This document shows, in pieces, positions 16,502 to 24,210 of a stretch of DNA of 64,000 bases. Under the pieces are notes generated by a model. That model was not told the DNA's origin, ran no database searches, and saw only the letters and a list, made by a program, of their open reading frames with translations. The translations under genes and the position numbers were made by a program. Numbering within the stretch: position 1 is the stretch's first letter; every line of letters starts with the position of its first letter. The stretch covers positions 1 to 64,000 of the forward strand of contig NZ_NOKT01000035.1 of NCBI RefSeq assembly GCF_002237655.1, read 5' to 3'. The DNA comes from Streptomyces sp. XY006. GTDB taxonomy: Bacteria > Actinomycetota > Actinomycetes > Streptomycetales > Streptomycetaceae.

Positions 16502-17446
16502 ATGTCCAGGGCTCTTCCGAAGTACAACAAGCGCCGCGTCGCGTTCATCGGCGGCGCGGCCGCGGTGGCGCTGTCCGGCACGGCGATCGCCGGCTTCGCG
16601 CTCGCCGGGGAGACGTCCGAGAACGGCGGGACGAACGCCCGGACGCTGGCGGGCCCCGGCACCATCACCTGCCCCGACGTCACCCCGCAGCTGCCCGACA
16701 TCCCCGCCTCGGCCCGGGCGGAGGTCGACAGCAACCTCGCCCAGCTGAACACCCAGATCCAGGAGGCCAACAAACGCCTCGTCGACACGGTCGGGCAGGG
16801 CGGGCCCAACTTCGTCCAGAACGCCATCCTCGGCCCGCTGGAGGACAAGCGCGTCGCCGCCCTCAACCGCATCGAGACCGCGATCGGACGGGCCGCCGCC
16901 AAGCCCGAGGGCCTGGAGGCCTTCGCGGCCTGTCAGCTCAGCGCCGACGGCGGTGCGGGAGCGGGCGAGGCGGGCGCCGGGGCCGGAGGTGACGCCGGGG
17001 CGGAGGAAGGCGCCGGCGCGGAGGAAGGCGCCGGAGGCGAGGCCGGTGCGGGTGCCGGTGCCGGTGCCGGTGCCGGAGAGGGTGGCGCGGGCGCCGAGGA
17101 AGGGGGCGCGGGTGCCGAAGAGGGCGGTGCGGGTGAGGCGGGCGGGGCCGGTGCCGGCGCGATCAGCTGCCCCGACGTCGCCTCGCGGCTGCCCGCGATC
17201 CCGGCCTCCGCCCAGGCCGAGGTCGACCGCAACCTGCGTCAGCTGGACACCCAGATCCAGGAGGCCGACAAGCGCCTCGTCGACACGGTCGGACAGGGCG
17301 GGCCCAACTTCGTCCAGAACGCCATCCTCGGCCCGCTGGAGGACAAGCGCGTCGCGGCCATCAACCGCATCGCCACCGCCATCGGCCGCACCGCCGAGCG
17401 GCCGGCCGGTCTGGACTCCCTGGCCGCCTGCACGCTCACCAAGTGA
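16502..17446 (+). CDS. Exported protein with duplicated Cys-bounded domain and Gly/Ala/Glu linker
   Basis: 314 residues; I do not recognise a family with known function. A membrane or signal segment (VAFIGGAAAVALSGTAIAGFALA) is followed by two copies of an about 88-residue helical unit, residues 57-144 and 223-310. Each begins with CPDV and ends with a single Cys, so each may close a disulfide. Both share TVGQGGPNFVQNAILGPLED exactly. Between them lies an about 70-residue linker of Gly, Ala and Glu (units like GAGAEE). ATG with GAGG 8 bases upstream. Divergent from argH, ended by two strong hairpins. Confidence 0.8.
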   Translation: MSRALPKYNKRRVAFIGGAAAVALSGTAIAGFALAGETSENGGTNARTLAGPGTITCPDVTPQLPDIPASARAEVDSNLAQLNTQIQEANKRLVDTVGQGGPNFVQNAILGPLEDKRVAALNRIETAIGRAAAKPEGLEAFAACQLSADGGAGAGEAGAGAGGDAGAEEGAGAEEGAGGEAGAGAGAGAGAGEGGAGAEEGGAGAEEGGAGEAGGAGAGAISCPDVASRLPAIPASAQAEVDRNLRQLDTQIQEADKRLVDTVGQGGPNFVQNAILGPLEDKRVAAINRIATAIGRTAERPAGLDSLAACTLTK

Positions 17447-17457
17447 CGTGACAGGCG

Positions 17458-17534
17458 CCGTGGCCGCCCCGTGGGAGCGCCGGCCGGGGCGGCCACGGTC
17501 CGGGCGGGATCCGGCAGAGGTGACCGGATCCCGC
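17458..17534 (+). terminator. Tandem terminators of the duplicated-domain gene
   Basis: First hairpin: 13-bp perfect stem CCGTGGCCGCCCC / GGGGCGGCCACGG (17458-17470, 17486-17498). Second: 11-bp perfect stem GCGGGATCCGG / CCGGATCCCGC (17504-17514, 17524-17534). Both directly follow the stop. Confidence 0.8.
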
Positions 17535-17540
17535 AATTCC

Positions 17541-17578
17541 TTAGACAGTCAAAAGACTTGCTCCCATAATCGTTAGAC
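17541..17578 (+). promoter_or_regulatory. Candidate leaderless promoter of the PPOX gene
   Basis: TTAGAC (17541-17546), 18-base spacer, CATAAT (17565-17570), then 8 bases to the ATG at 17579, which would place the transcript start at the start codon. The spacer contains the inverted repeat AGTC-AAAA-GACT (17547-17558), which might bind a regulator. TTAGACA also recurs at the start site. Confidence 0.55.
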
Positions 17579-18166
17579 ATGGGAAAGACTTATGAGGGGA
17601 TAGACGGCCGGCTCCGCTCGTTCATCGAGGCACAGCCGGTCTTCTTCACCGCCACCGCGCCCCTGTCCGCCGACGGCACGATCAACCTCTCCCCCAAGGG
17701 CCTCAAGGGCTCCTTCGCGGTGCTCGACGAACACACCGTGGCCTATCTGGACTTCGCCGGCTCCAACGCCGAGACCATCGCCCATGTGCGTGAGAACGGG
17801 CGGATTACCCTGATGTGGTGCGCCTTCCAGGGCCCGCCCACCATCGTGCGCGTGCACGGCAGGGGCGAGCCGGTCTTCCGCGACGACCCCCGGTTCGCGG
17901 AACTGCTCGCCCGTTTCCCGGACATCGACCCCGCCCCGCACGGCCTGCGCGCGATCATCGTCGTCACCGCCGAACTGGTCCGCGACACCTGTGGCTACGC
18001 GGTGCCCTTCATGGCCTACGAGGAGGACCGGGACCTGCACGGCAAGCGGTTCGCCCGGGAGGACGACGCCTCGCTCGGGGCGTACTTCGCCAAGAAGGAG
18101 CACGTCGCCACCAGCCTGGACGGACTACCCGGGCTGCCGTTGCCGCTGCCGCCCTCTACGGTCTGA
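17579..18166 (+). CDS. PPOX-family (pyridoxamine 5'-phosphate oxidase-like) flavin-fold protein
   Basis: 195 residues of the FMN-binding split-barrel family. The opening IEAQPVFFTATAPLSADGTIN and the segment RENGRITLMWCAFQGPPTIVRVHG are typical of the pyridoxamine-oxidase-related DUF group, which binds FMN or F420. No ribosome binding site is seen; the promoter spacing suggests a leaderless message. It lies in front of an extracytoplasmic flavin module, but no direct functional link is shown by the sequence. Confidence 0.8.
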   Translation: MGKTYEGIDGRLRSFIEAQPVFFTATAPLSADGTINLSPKGLKGSFAVLDEHTVAYLDFAGSNAETIAHVRENGRITLMWCAFQGPPTIVRVHGRGEPVFRDDPRFAELLARFPDIDPAPHGLRAIIVVTAELVRDTCGYAVPFMAYEEDRDLHGKRFAREDDASLGAYFAKKEHVATSLDGLPGLPLPLPPSTV

Positions 18167-18169
18167 GGC

Positions 18170-18865
18170 ATGCGCCCCGGTGCCGTCGCCCTCGCCGTCT
18201 GTGCCCTTCTGCTGCTCGGCGCCGGGCCGCCCGCGCCGCCGCTGCCGGCCCGGATGGCGGACACCGGCGGCGGCACCCAGCTCATCACCGCGGTGGCCCC
18301 GCGGAAGAACGCGACGACGGGCATGGTCACCTGGTGGAACCGGACCGGGGGCGGCCGGTGGGTGAAGGCGGGTTCCGCACCGGCGCGCTTCGGGGCGAAC
18401 GGGCTGGTCGACGGCGGCGCCCGCGAGCAGGGCACCGAGACCACGCCGACGGGTCTGTACGACCTGCCGTACGCGTTCGGCATCGATGCGGCGCCGCGCG
18501 GGACGGCGTATCCGTACCGCCGGGTGCGGCAGGACTCCTGGTGGTGCCAGGACAACGACTCGCGCTCCTACAACCGCTGGAGCGAGCCCCGTGCCGCCGA
18601 CTGCCGGGCCGCCGAGTCCGAGCATCTGATCACCTACCGGACGCAGTACGCGCACGCGCTGGTCATCGGCTTCAACTACGAGCGTCCCGTGCGGGGACGC
18701 GGCGCGGGCATCTTCCTCCATGTCCACGGACGGGGCCCGACGGCCGGCTGCGTGTCCGTCTCCCGGGCCGCGATGCGGCGGATCCTGGCCTGGGCGGATC
18801 CCGAGCGGCGGCCGCACATCGCCGTCGGAACGGAGAGCGGGAGCACGGCTGTCACCCGCTGGTGA
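18170..18865 (+). CDS. Exported L,D-transpeptidase-like (YkuD) protein
   Basis: 231 residues. It has a signal peptide (AVALAVCALLLLGAGPPAPP) and a C-terminal YkuD catalytic motif HVHGRGPTAGCVSVS with the nucleophilic Cys, preceded by the His of FLHVHG. This family cross-links peptidoglycan 3-3 or attaches proteins to the wall; the short form lacking peptidoglycan-binding repeats is common in actinomycetes. Starts 3 bases after the PPOX gene stop, so cotranscription is likely. Exact substrate unknown. Confidence 0.8.
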   Translation: MRPGAVALAVCALLLLGAGPPAPPLPARMADTGGGTQLITAVAPRKNATTGMVTWWNRTGGGRWVKAGSAPARFGANGLVDGGAREQGTETTPTGLYDLPYAFGIDAAPRGTAYPYRRVRQDSWWCQDNDSRSYNRWSEPRAADCRAAESEHLITYRTQYAHALVIGFNYERPVRGRGAGIFLHVHGRGPTAGCVSVSRAAMRRILAWADPERRPHIAVGTESGSTAVTRW

Positions 18866-18993
18866 ACAGTCGCGGGACGAGCCGGGGTTACCACCGGTCA
18901 CGGCTGGTTCGCACACGACTCGGTGCACGGCTGAACACTCCCGTGTCCCGGCACGTATCTGTGGGCCAAGGGTCAAGTCCCCACGGAGGAACC

Positions 18994-20376
18994 GTGACCA
19001 CCACGCTCGCAGGCGGCCGTGCCGCCCGCCGCCAGACGATGCGCCGCATCCGCCCGCGCCGCTCCCCGGCCGTTCCGCTGCTGATCGCCCTGTGGGCGGG
19101 AGCGGCGGCCGTGCTGTGGCTGTGGTGGGACAACACACCGTCCCTCGCGGACACCACGAGCAAGATCGTGGCGGCCGGCCGGATCACGGGCCTGCTCGCC
19201 GGCTATCTGATGGCGCTGGTGGTGCTCCAGATGGCGCGCGTGCCGGCCCTGGAGCGACGGGTGGGCACCGACCGGGTCGCGCGCTGGCACGCCATGACCG
19301 GCCGCTACACCCTCTGCCTGGTCCTCGCCCACGTCTTCCTCATCATGTGGGGCTACGCCCTGCAGGCGGGCAAGGGGCTCGGCGACGTCGTGCAGCAGAC
19401 CGTAGACTCCGTCAACCAGCTGCCGGACATGGGCAAGGCGGCCATCGGCACCGGTCTGCTGTTCCTCATCGGGATCCTGTCGATCGGCGGCGTGCGCCGG
19501 CTGATCGGGTACGACACCTGGTACCACGTGCACCTGCTCACCTACGCGGCGGTGTACCTGACGTTCTGGCACCAGATCACCACGGGCAACGAGTTCGCCG
19601 TCGAGCCCACCGCCAAGACCTTCTGGTACGGGCTGTACGGCGTGGTGACGGCGCTGGTGGTCTGGTACCGGATCCTCACCCCGATCCGGCTGAACCTGCG
19701 GCACCGCATGCGCGTCGAGGCGGTCATCGAGGAGACCCCGGGCATCGTGTCCGTACTGATCGGCGGCCGCAAGCTGCACCGGATGGGCGCCGAGGCCGGG
19801 CACTTCTTCCGCTGGCGGTTCATGGCGCCGGGCATGCGCTTCAGCTCCCACCCGTACTCCCTGTCGGCGGCGCCGCGCCCGGACATGCTGCGGATCACCG
19901 TCAAGGCGATCGGCGACCACACCGAGCGGCTGCGCGATCTGACACCCGGCACCCGGGTCTGGGCGGAGGGCCCCTACGGCGCGATGACCGCGCAGCGCCG
20001 CAGCCGGGGCAAGGTGCTGCTGGTGGCGGGCGGTGTCGGGATCACCCCGATGCGGGCGCTGTTCGAGACGCTGCCCGGCGCGTCCGGTGACATCACGCTG
20101 CTCTACCGCGCCAACAGCACCCAGGACCTGGCCCTGTGGGGCGAGCTCGCCAAGATCGCCGACGAGCGCGGCGCGCGGCTGATGTACGCGGTCAACAGCC
20201 CGGACGGGGAACGCCCCGACATCTCCGCCGAGTCCCTCCAGCGGAAGATCCCGGACATCGGCGACCACGACGTCTTCATGTGCGGGCCGCCCGGCTTCGC
20301 GCAGTCCGTCTACGAGGCACTGCGCGGCGCGGGAGTCCCCGCCCGCCGTATCCATCACGAGTCGTTCGAGATGTGA
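18994..20376 (+). CDS. Membrane ferric-reductase-type NAD(P)H:flavin oxidoreductase
   Basis: 460 residues. The N-terminal half is a six-helix ferric-reductase-like heme domain; candidate heme-ligand His residues lie in LCLVLAHVFLIMWGY and TWYHVHLLTYAAVYLTFWHQ. The C-terminal half is a ferredoxin-NADP reductase-like module: FAD motif SHPYSLSAAP, NAD(P) motif VAGGVGITPMRALF and the terminal MCGPPGF. It would carry electrons from cytoplasmic NAD(P)H across the membrane. GTG at 18994 with GGAGGA upstream. Followed at 40 bases by the three-domain FMN-binding protein and then ApbE, its likely electron acceptor and the acceptor's maturase. Confidence 0.88.
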   Translation: MTTTLAGGRAARRQTMRRIRPRRSPAVPLLIALWAGAAAVLWLWWDNTPSLADTTSKIVAAGRITGLLAGYLMALVVLQMARVPALERRVGTDRVARWHAMTGRYTLCLVLAHVFLIMWGYALQAGKGLGDVVQQTVDSVNQLPDMGKAAIGTGLLFLIGILSIGGVRRLIGYDTWYHVHLLTYAAVYLTFWHQITTGNEFAVEPTAKTFWYGLYGVVTALVVWYRILTPIRLNLRHRMRVEAVIEETPGIVSVLIGGRKLHRMGAEAGHFFRWRFMAPGMRFSSHPYSLSAAPRPDMLRITVKAIGDHTERLRDLTPGTRVWAEGPYGAMTAQRRSRGKVLLVAGGVGITPMRALFETLPGASGDITLLYRANSTQDLALWGELAKIADERGARLMYAVNSPDGERPDISAESLQRKIPDIGDHDVFMCGPPGFAQSVYEALRGAGVPARRIHHESFEM

Positions 20377-20416
20377 GCGACGGGACATCAACGGCCCTTC
20401 AGGAGTTTGGGAAACG

Positions 20417-21487
20417 ATGAGGAAGTCTCACCCCGTCCGGCGTGCCGTGCTCGCCGGCGCAGCCACCGTCTCCGGCATCGTGCTGCTGCTGTCGCTGAAG
20501 CCCGCCTCCGACCCGGGATCCGCCCAGGCGGCGGGCGGCCAGCTCCCGCCGGCGGCGGCCGGGCAGGCCCCGCAGGGCGGCGTGAACGGCGCGGTCACCG
20601 GTGACGCGGCCCAGACGCAGTACGGTCCGGTCCAGGTCCGCGTGACCATGAGCAACGGCAAGATCACCAAGGCCGAGGCGGTCCAGACCCCCAAGGGCGG
20701 CCAGAGCGACCAGATCACCGCCAACGCCGTGCCGCGCCTCAACCAGGCGGCCGTCGCGGCGCAGAGCGCGGACATCGACGCCGTGTCCGGGGCGACGTAC
20801 ACCAGCGCCGGCTACAAGAAGTCACTGCAGTCCGCCCTGGACAAGGCGAAGGCCTCGGCGGGCGCCGCGCAGGGCGGGGGCGCGGGCACGGCCCGGACCG
20901 TGACGGGCGATGTCGCGCAGACGCAGTACGGGCCGGTCCAGGTCCGGATCACCGTCGCCGGCGGGAAGATCACCAAGGCCGAGGCGGTCCAGGCCCCCAA
21001 GGGCGGCCGCAGCGACCAGATCACCTCCAGCTCCGTCCCCCGCCTCAACCAGGCCGCCGTCGCCACCGGCACCGCACAGATCGACTCCGTCTCCGGAGCC
21101 ACCTACACCAGCGCCGGCTACAAGAAGTCCCTCCAGTCCGCCCTGGACAAGGCCCCGTCCGGGGGCGGCTCCTCGCAGGCCGCAGGTGAGGGAGGCGGCC
21201 GGGAGCAGACCGGGACCGGGACGTTCACCGGCAGCGTGGCGCAGACCGAGTACGGGCCGGTGCAGGTCCGGATCACCGTCGCCGGCGGGAAGATCACCAA
21301 GGCCGAGGCGGTCCAGGCCCCCAAGGGCGGCCGCAGCGACCAGATCACCTCCAGCTCGGTCCCCCGCCTCAACCAGGCCGCCGTCGCCACCGGCACCGCA
21401 CAGATCGACTCCGTCTCCGGAGCCACCTACACCAGCGCCGGCTACAAGAAGTCCCTCCAGTCGGCGCTGGACCAGGCCGGTGGCTGA
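20417..21487 (+). CDS. Exported protein with three tandem FMN-binding domains
   Basis: 356 residues. A hydrophobic export or anchor segment (RAVLAGAATVSGIVLLLSL) precedes three FMN_bind domains (about 58-143, 162-245, 270-353). Each carries the ApbE flavinylation motif, D-x-x-S-G-A-T, predicting FMN phosphoester-linked to Thr127, Thr229 and Thr337. Domains 2 and 3 are almost identical down to the DNA. Gly/Ser/Gln-rich linkers separate them. With the upstream transmembrane reductase and downstream ApbE it forms a predicted extracytoplasmic electron wire. The terminal acceptor is not evident. Confidence 0.88.
   Translation: MRKSHPVRRAVLAGAATVSGIVLLLSLKPASDPGSAQAAGGQLPPAAAGQAPQGGVNGAVTGDAAQTQYGPVQVRVTMSNGKITKAEAVQTPKGGQSDQITANAVPRLNQAAVAAQSADIDAVSGATYTSAGYKKSLQSALDKAKASAGAAQGGGAGTARTVTGDVAQTQYGPVQVRITVAGGKITKAEAVQAPKGGRSDQITSSSVPRLNQAAVATGTAQIDSVSGATYTSAGYKKSLQSALDKAPSGGGSSQAAGEGGGREQTGTGTFTGSVAQTEYGPVQVRITVAGGKITKAEAVQAPKGGRSDQITSSSVPRLNQAAVATGTAQIDSVSGATYTSAGYKKSLQSALDQAGG
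20927..21478 (+). repeat. Near-identical direct repeat encoding FMN domains 2 and 3
   Basis: 20927-21154 and 21251-21478 match with a 324-base (108-codon) period and only a few differences by eye, most at the edges. The similarity to domain 1 is clearly lower. This points to recent duplication or gene conversion. Confidence 0.85.
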
Positions 21488-22283
21488 CACGGTGGCCGAC
21501 TCCGCGCAGGCTCCCGCCGCGGTGCGTCACGTGGAGGAGACGATGGGGACCGTCTTCTCCCTCGACGTCCGCGGCGGGGATCCGGCCGCCGTGCGCGCGG
21601 CCCTGGACGAGGTCGTGGCCGGGCTGCACCGCGTCGACGAGGTGTTCAGCACCTACCGCGAGGACAGCCAGGTCTCCCGGCTGCAGCGCGGCGAGGTGAG
21701 CGTCGGGCAGTGCGATCCCGAGGTCGCCGAGGTGCTGGAGCTGGCGGCTCAGGCGGAGCGGGTGAGCGACGGCTGGTTCAGCATGTCGTACCAGGGCCGC
21801 CTCGATCCGACCGGCATCGTCAAGGGCTGGGCCGTCGAACGGGCGGCGCGGCGGCTGGCGGAGGTGCCCGGGGTGTGCGGGGTGAGCGTCAACGGCGGCG
21901 GAGACGTCCAGCTGCTGGGGACGCCGGAGCCGCAGCGGCCCTGGCGGGTCGGGGTGTCGGACCCCCTGCGCCCGGGCGGGCTGGCGGCGGTCGTCTCCGC
22001 GGCCGGGGTGCGGGAGCTGTCGGTGGCGACGTCCGGTACGGCGGAGCGGGGCGCGCACATCGTCGACCCGCGCACGGGGCGTTCGGCCGTGACCGACCTG
22101 GTCGCCGTGACGGTGGTGGGGCCCCGGCTGACGTGGGCGGACTGCTGGGCGACGGCGGCGTTCGCGATGGGCTCGCGGGAGGGCCTGGCCTGGCTGGAGT
22201 CACTCCCGGAGGTGGAGGCGCTACTGATCACAGCCGGCGACGAGGTCCGCTGCACAGCCGGCCTGGCAGCCCGCCTAGGCTGA
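21480..22283 (+). CDS. apbE: FAD:protein FMN transferase (ApbE)
   Basis: 267 residues. Attaches FMN from FAD to Thr in target proteins, Mg-dependent. Family marks: ETMGTVFSLDV at the N-terminus, STYREDSQVSRL, PTGIVKGWAVERAA, VNGGGDVQLLG, SVATSGTAERGAHIVDPRTG and the metal-binding end DCWATAAFAMG. The GTG at 21480 overlaps the stop of the FMN-binding gene by 8 bases, indicating coupling. Shorter than lipoprotein ApbEs and with no visible signal peptide or lipobox, which is notable because its presumed target is exported. Confidence 0.9.
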   Translation: MADTVADSAQAPAAVRHVEETMGTVFSLDVRGGDPAAVRAALDEVVAGLHRVDEVFSTYREDSQVSRLQRGEVSVGQCDPEVAEVLELAAQAERVSDGWFSMSYQGRLDPTGIVKGWAVERAARRLAEVPGVCGVSVNGGGDVQLLGTPEPQRPWRVGVSDPLRPGGLAAVVSAAGVRELSVATSGTAERGAHIVDPRTGRSAVTDLVAVTVVGPRLTWADCWATAAFAMGSREGLAWLESLPEVEALLITAGDEVRCTAGLAARLG

Positions 22284-22304
22284 GGACGCCCCTCAGGACG
22301 CGCC

Positions 22305-22422
22305 CCTCAGGGGCGCGGGGAACTGCGCGAACAGCCACAACGCACCCCCACCCACCCACCACCTCAGGCACCACGCCGCCGAGGGGCGCGGGGAACTGCG
22401 CGAACGGCCACAACGCACCCGC
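22305..22422. repeat. Dispersed gene-end element, two adjacent copies (4 and 5)
   Basis: Forward copies at about 22305-22350 and 22381-22422, each with GGGGCGCGGGGAACTGCGCG then AAC(A/G)GCCACAACGCACCC. They fill the gap between convergent apbE and argR. Confidence 0.8.
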
Positions 22423-22457
22423 ACCCGCCCGCCCACCGTCACCCGTACGGCGGGCGC

Positions 22458-23003
22458 TCAGTGCCCGTTCTGCGCCAGCCGCAGCAAATGGTCGGCCAGG
22501 GCCTGCCCACCCGTAGGCTCCCGGCTGATCAGCAGCAGCGTGTCGTCCCCGGCGATCGTCCCCAGGATGTCGTGGAGCTCGGCCTGGTCGATCGCCGAGG
22601 CCAGGAACTGCGCGGCCCCCGGAGGGGTCCGCAGGACCACGAGGTTCGCCGAGGCCTCCGCGGAGATCAGCAGCTCCTGCGAGAGCCGCCGCATCCGCTC
22701 CTCCTTCGCCGACCCGCCCAGCGGCGCCCGCGGCGTGCGGAACCCGCCCTCGCTCGGCACCGCGTAGATCAGGTCCCCGTCGGTGTTGCGGATCTTGACC
22801 GCGTTCAGCTCGTCCAGGTCCCGGGAGAGCGTCGCCTGCGTGACGCTCAGCCCGTCGTCGGCGAGCAGCTTCGCCAGCTGGCTCTGCGAGCGGACCGGCT
22901 GCCGGTTGAGGATGTCCACGATCCGGCGGTGCCGTGCGGTGCGGGTCTGCGGCACGGCGGGCCCGTTCGCCCCCGGCTGCTCGTGGTCCTGCGCCTGGCT
23001 CAT
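22458..23003 (-). CDS. argR: Arginine repressor ArgR
   Basis: 181 residues. An N-terminal winged helix-turn-helix (RHRRIVDILNRQPVRSQSQL, then LSVTQATLSRDLDELNAVKI) and a C-terminal oligomerisation/arginine-binding domain including GTIAGDDTLLLISR. As an arginine-bound hexamer it represses arg genes through ARG boxes such as those before argC and argH here. Last gene of argCJBDR, 7 bases after argD; the N-terminal 20 residues are a Gln/Pro-rich tail usual in Streptomyces. Confidence 0.95.
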   Translation of the reverse strand: MSQAQDHEQPGANGPAVPQTRTARHRRIVDILNRQPVRSQSQLAKLLADDGLSVTQATLSRDLDELNAVKIRNTDGDLIYAVPSEGGFRTPRAPLGGSAKEERMRRLSQELLISAEASANLVVLRTPPGAAQFLASAIDQAELHDILGTIAGDDTLLLISREPTGGQALADHLLRLAQNGH

Positions 23004-23010
23004 CGTCGTC

Positions 23011-24210
23011 TCATTCCCCGGATCGTCCGTCCCCGTTCACTGCCTGGAGGATGCCGGGAAGTGCCCCCAGGAACGCGTCCACCTCGGCGTCGCGGAGGTT
23101 CAGCGGCGGCATCAGCCGGACGACGTCGGGGGCGGGCGCGTTCACCAGGAAACCGGCCTCCTGAGCCGCCTGGCGCACCTGCGGCGCGAGCGGCTCGGTG
23201 AGCACGATACCCAGGAGGAGTCCCGCGCCCCGGACGGAATCGATCAACTGGTGGCCGAGGCCCTCGATTCCGTCCCGCAACTTCTCGCTCTGCCGCTTGA
23301 CGTTCTCCAGCAACCCCTCGTTCTCGATGGTGTCGAGGACGGCGAGTCCGGCGGCGCAGGCGACGGGGTTGCCGCCGAAGGTCGTGCCGTGGTGGCCCGG
23401 CTGGAGCAGCTCCGCGGCGCGCCCGAAGGCGACGGTCGCGCCGAGCGGCAGCCCGCCGCCGAGCTGCTTGGCCAGGGTCACCACGTCGGGCAGGACGCCC
23501 TCGTGGGCCTGGTACTCGAACCAGTGCCCGGTCCGGCCGATGCCGGTCTGCACCTCGTCCAGGACGAGGAGCGCCCCGGTCGCGGCGGTGATGGCCCGGG
23601 CGGCCTTGAGATATCCGGCGGGCGGGACGACCACGCCGAGCTCGCCCTGGATCGGCTCCAGGACGACGAGCGCGGTCTCATCCGTCACCGCCGCGGCCAG
23701 GGCCTGGGCGTCGCCGAACGGCACGTGGGTGACGTCGCCGGGCAGCGGCAGGAACGGTTCGCGCTTGCCCTGCTGGCCCGTGAGCGCCAGGGCGCCCATG
23801 GTCCGCCCGTGGAAGGCGCCCTCGGTGGCCACGATGTGGGTGCGCCCGGTCAGCCGGCCGATCTTGAAGGCGGCCTCGTTGGCCTCGGCGCCGGAGTTGC
23901 AGAAGAAGACCCGGCCGTCCCGGCCGAAGAGCCGCAGCAGCCGTTCGGCGAGCGTCACGGTCGGGTCGGCCATGAAGAAGTTGGAGATGTGGCCGAGGGA
24001 GCCGATCTGCCGGGTCACGGCCTCGACGATCGCCGGGTGGGCGTGGCCGAGGGCGTTGGTCGCGATGCCGCCGACGAAGTCCAGGTAGCGGGTGCCGTCG
24101 GCGTCCCAGACCGCGGTGCCCTCGCCGCGGACGAGGGGCAGCAACGGGGTGCCGTAGTTGTTCATGAGCGCGCCCCGCCACCGCTCGGCGAGTTCCTCGT
24201 TGGCGGTCAT
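23011..24210 (-). CDS. argD: Acetylornithine aminotransferase
   Basis: 399-residue PLP-dependent class III aminotransferase converting N-acetylglutamate semialdehyde to N-acetylornithine. The PLP lysine is in VVTLAKQLGGGLPLGA; LVLDEVQTGIGRTG holds the cofactor-binding Asp; NSGAEANEAAFKIGR binds phosphate. The ATG at 24210 overlaps the argB stop. Part of argCJBDR. Confidence 0.95.
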   Translation of the reverse strand: MTANEELAERWRGALMNNYGTPLLPLVRGEGTAVWDADGTRYLDFVGGIATNALGHAHPAIVEAVTRQIGSLGHISNFFMADPTVTLAERLLRLFGRDGRVFFCNSGAEANEAAFKIGRLTGRTHIVATEGAFHGRTMGALALTGQQGKREPFLPLPGDVTHVPFGDAQALAAAVTDETALVVLEPIQGELGVVVPPAGYLKAARAITAATGALLVLDEVQTGIGRTGHWFEYQAHEGVLPDVVTLAKQLGGGLPLGATVAFGRAAELLQPGHHGTTFGGNPVACAAGLAVLDTIENEGLLENVKRQSEKLRDGIEGLGHQLIDSVRGAGLLLGIVLTEPLAPQVRQAAQEAGFLVNAPAPDVVRLMPPLNLRDAEVDAFLGALPGILQAVNGDGRSGE

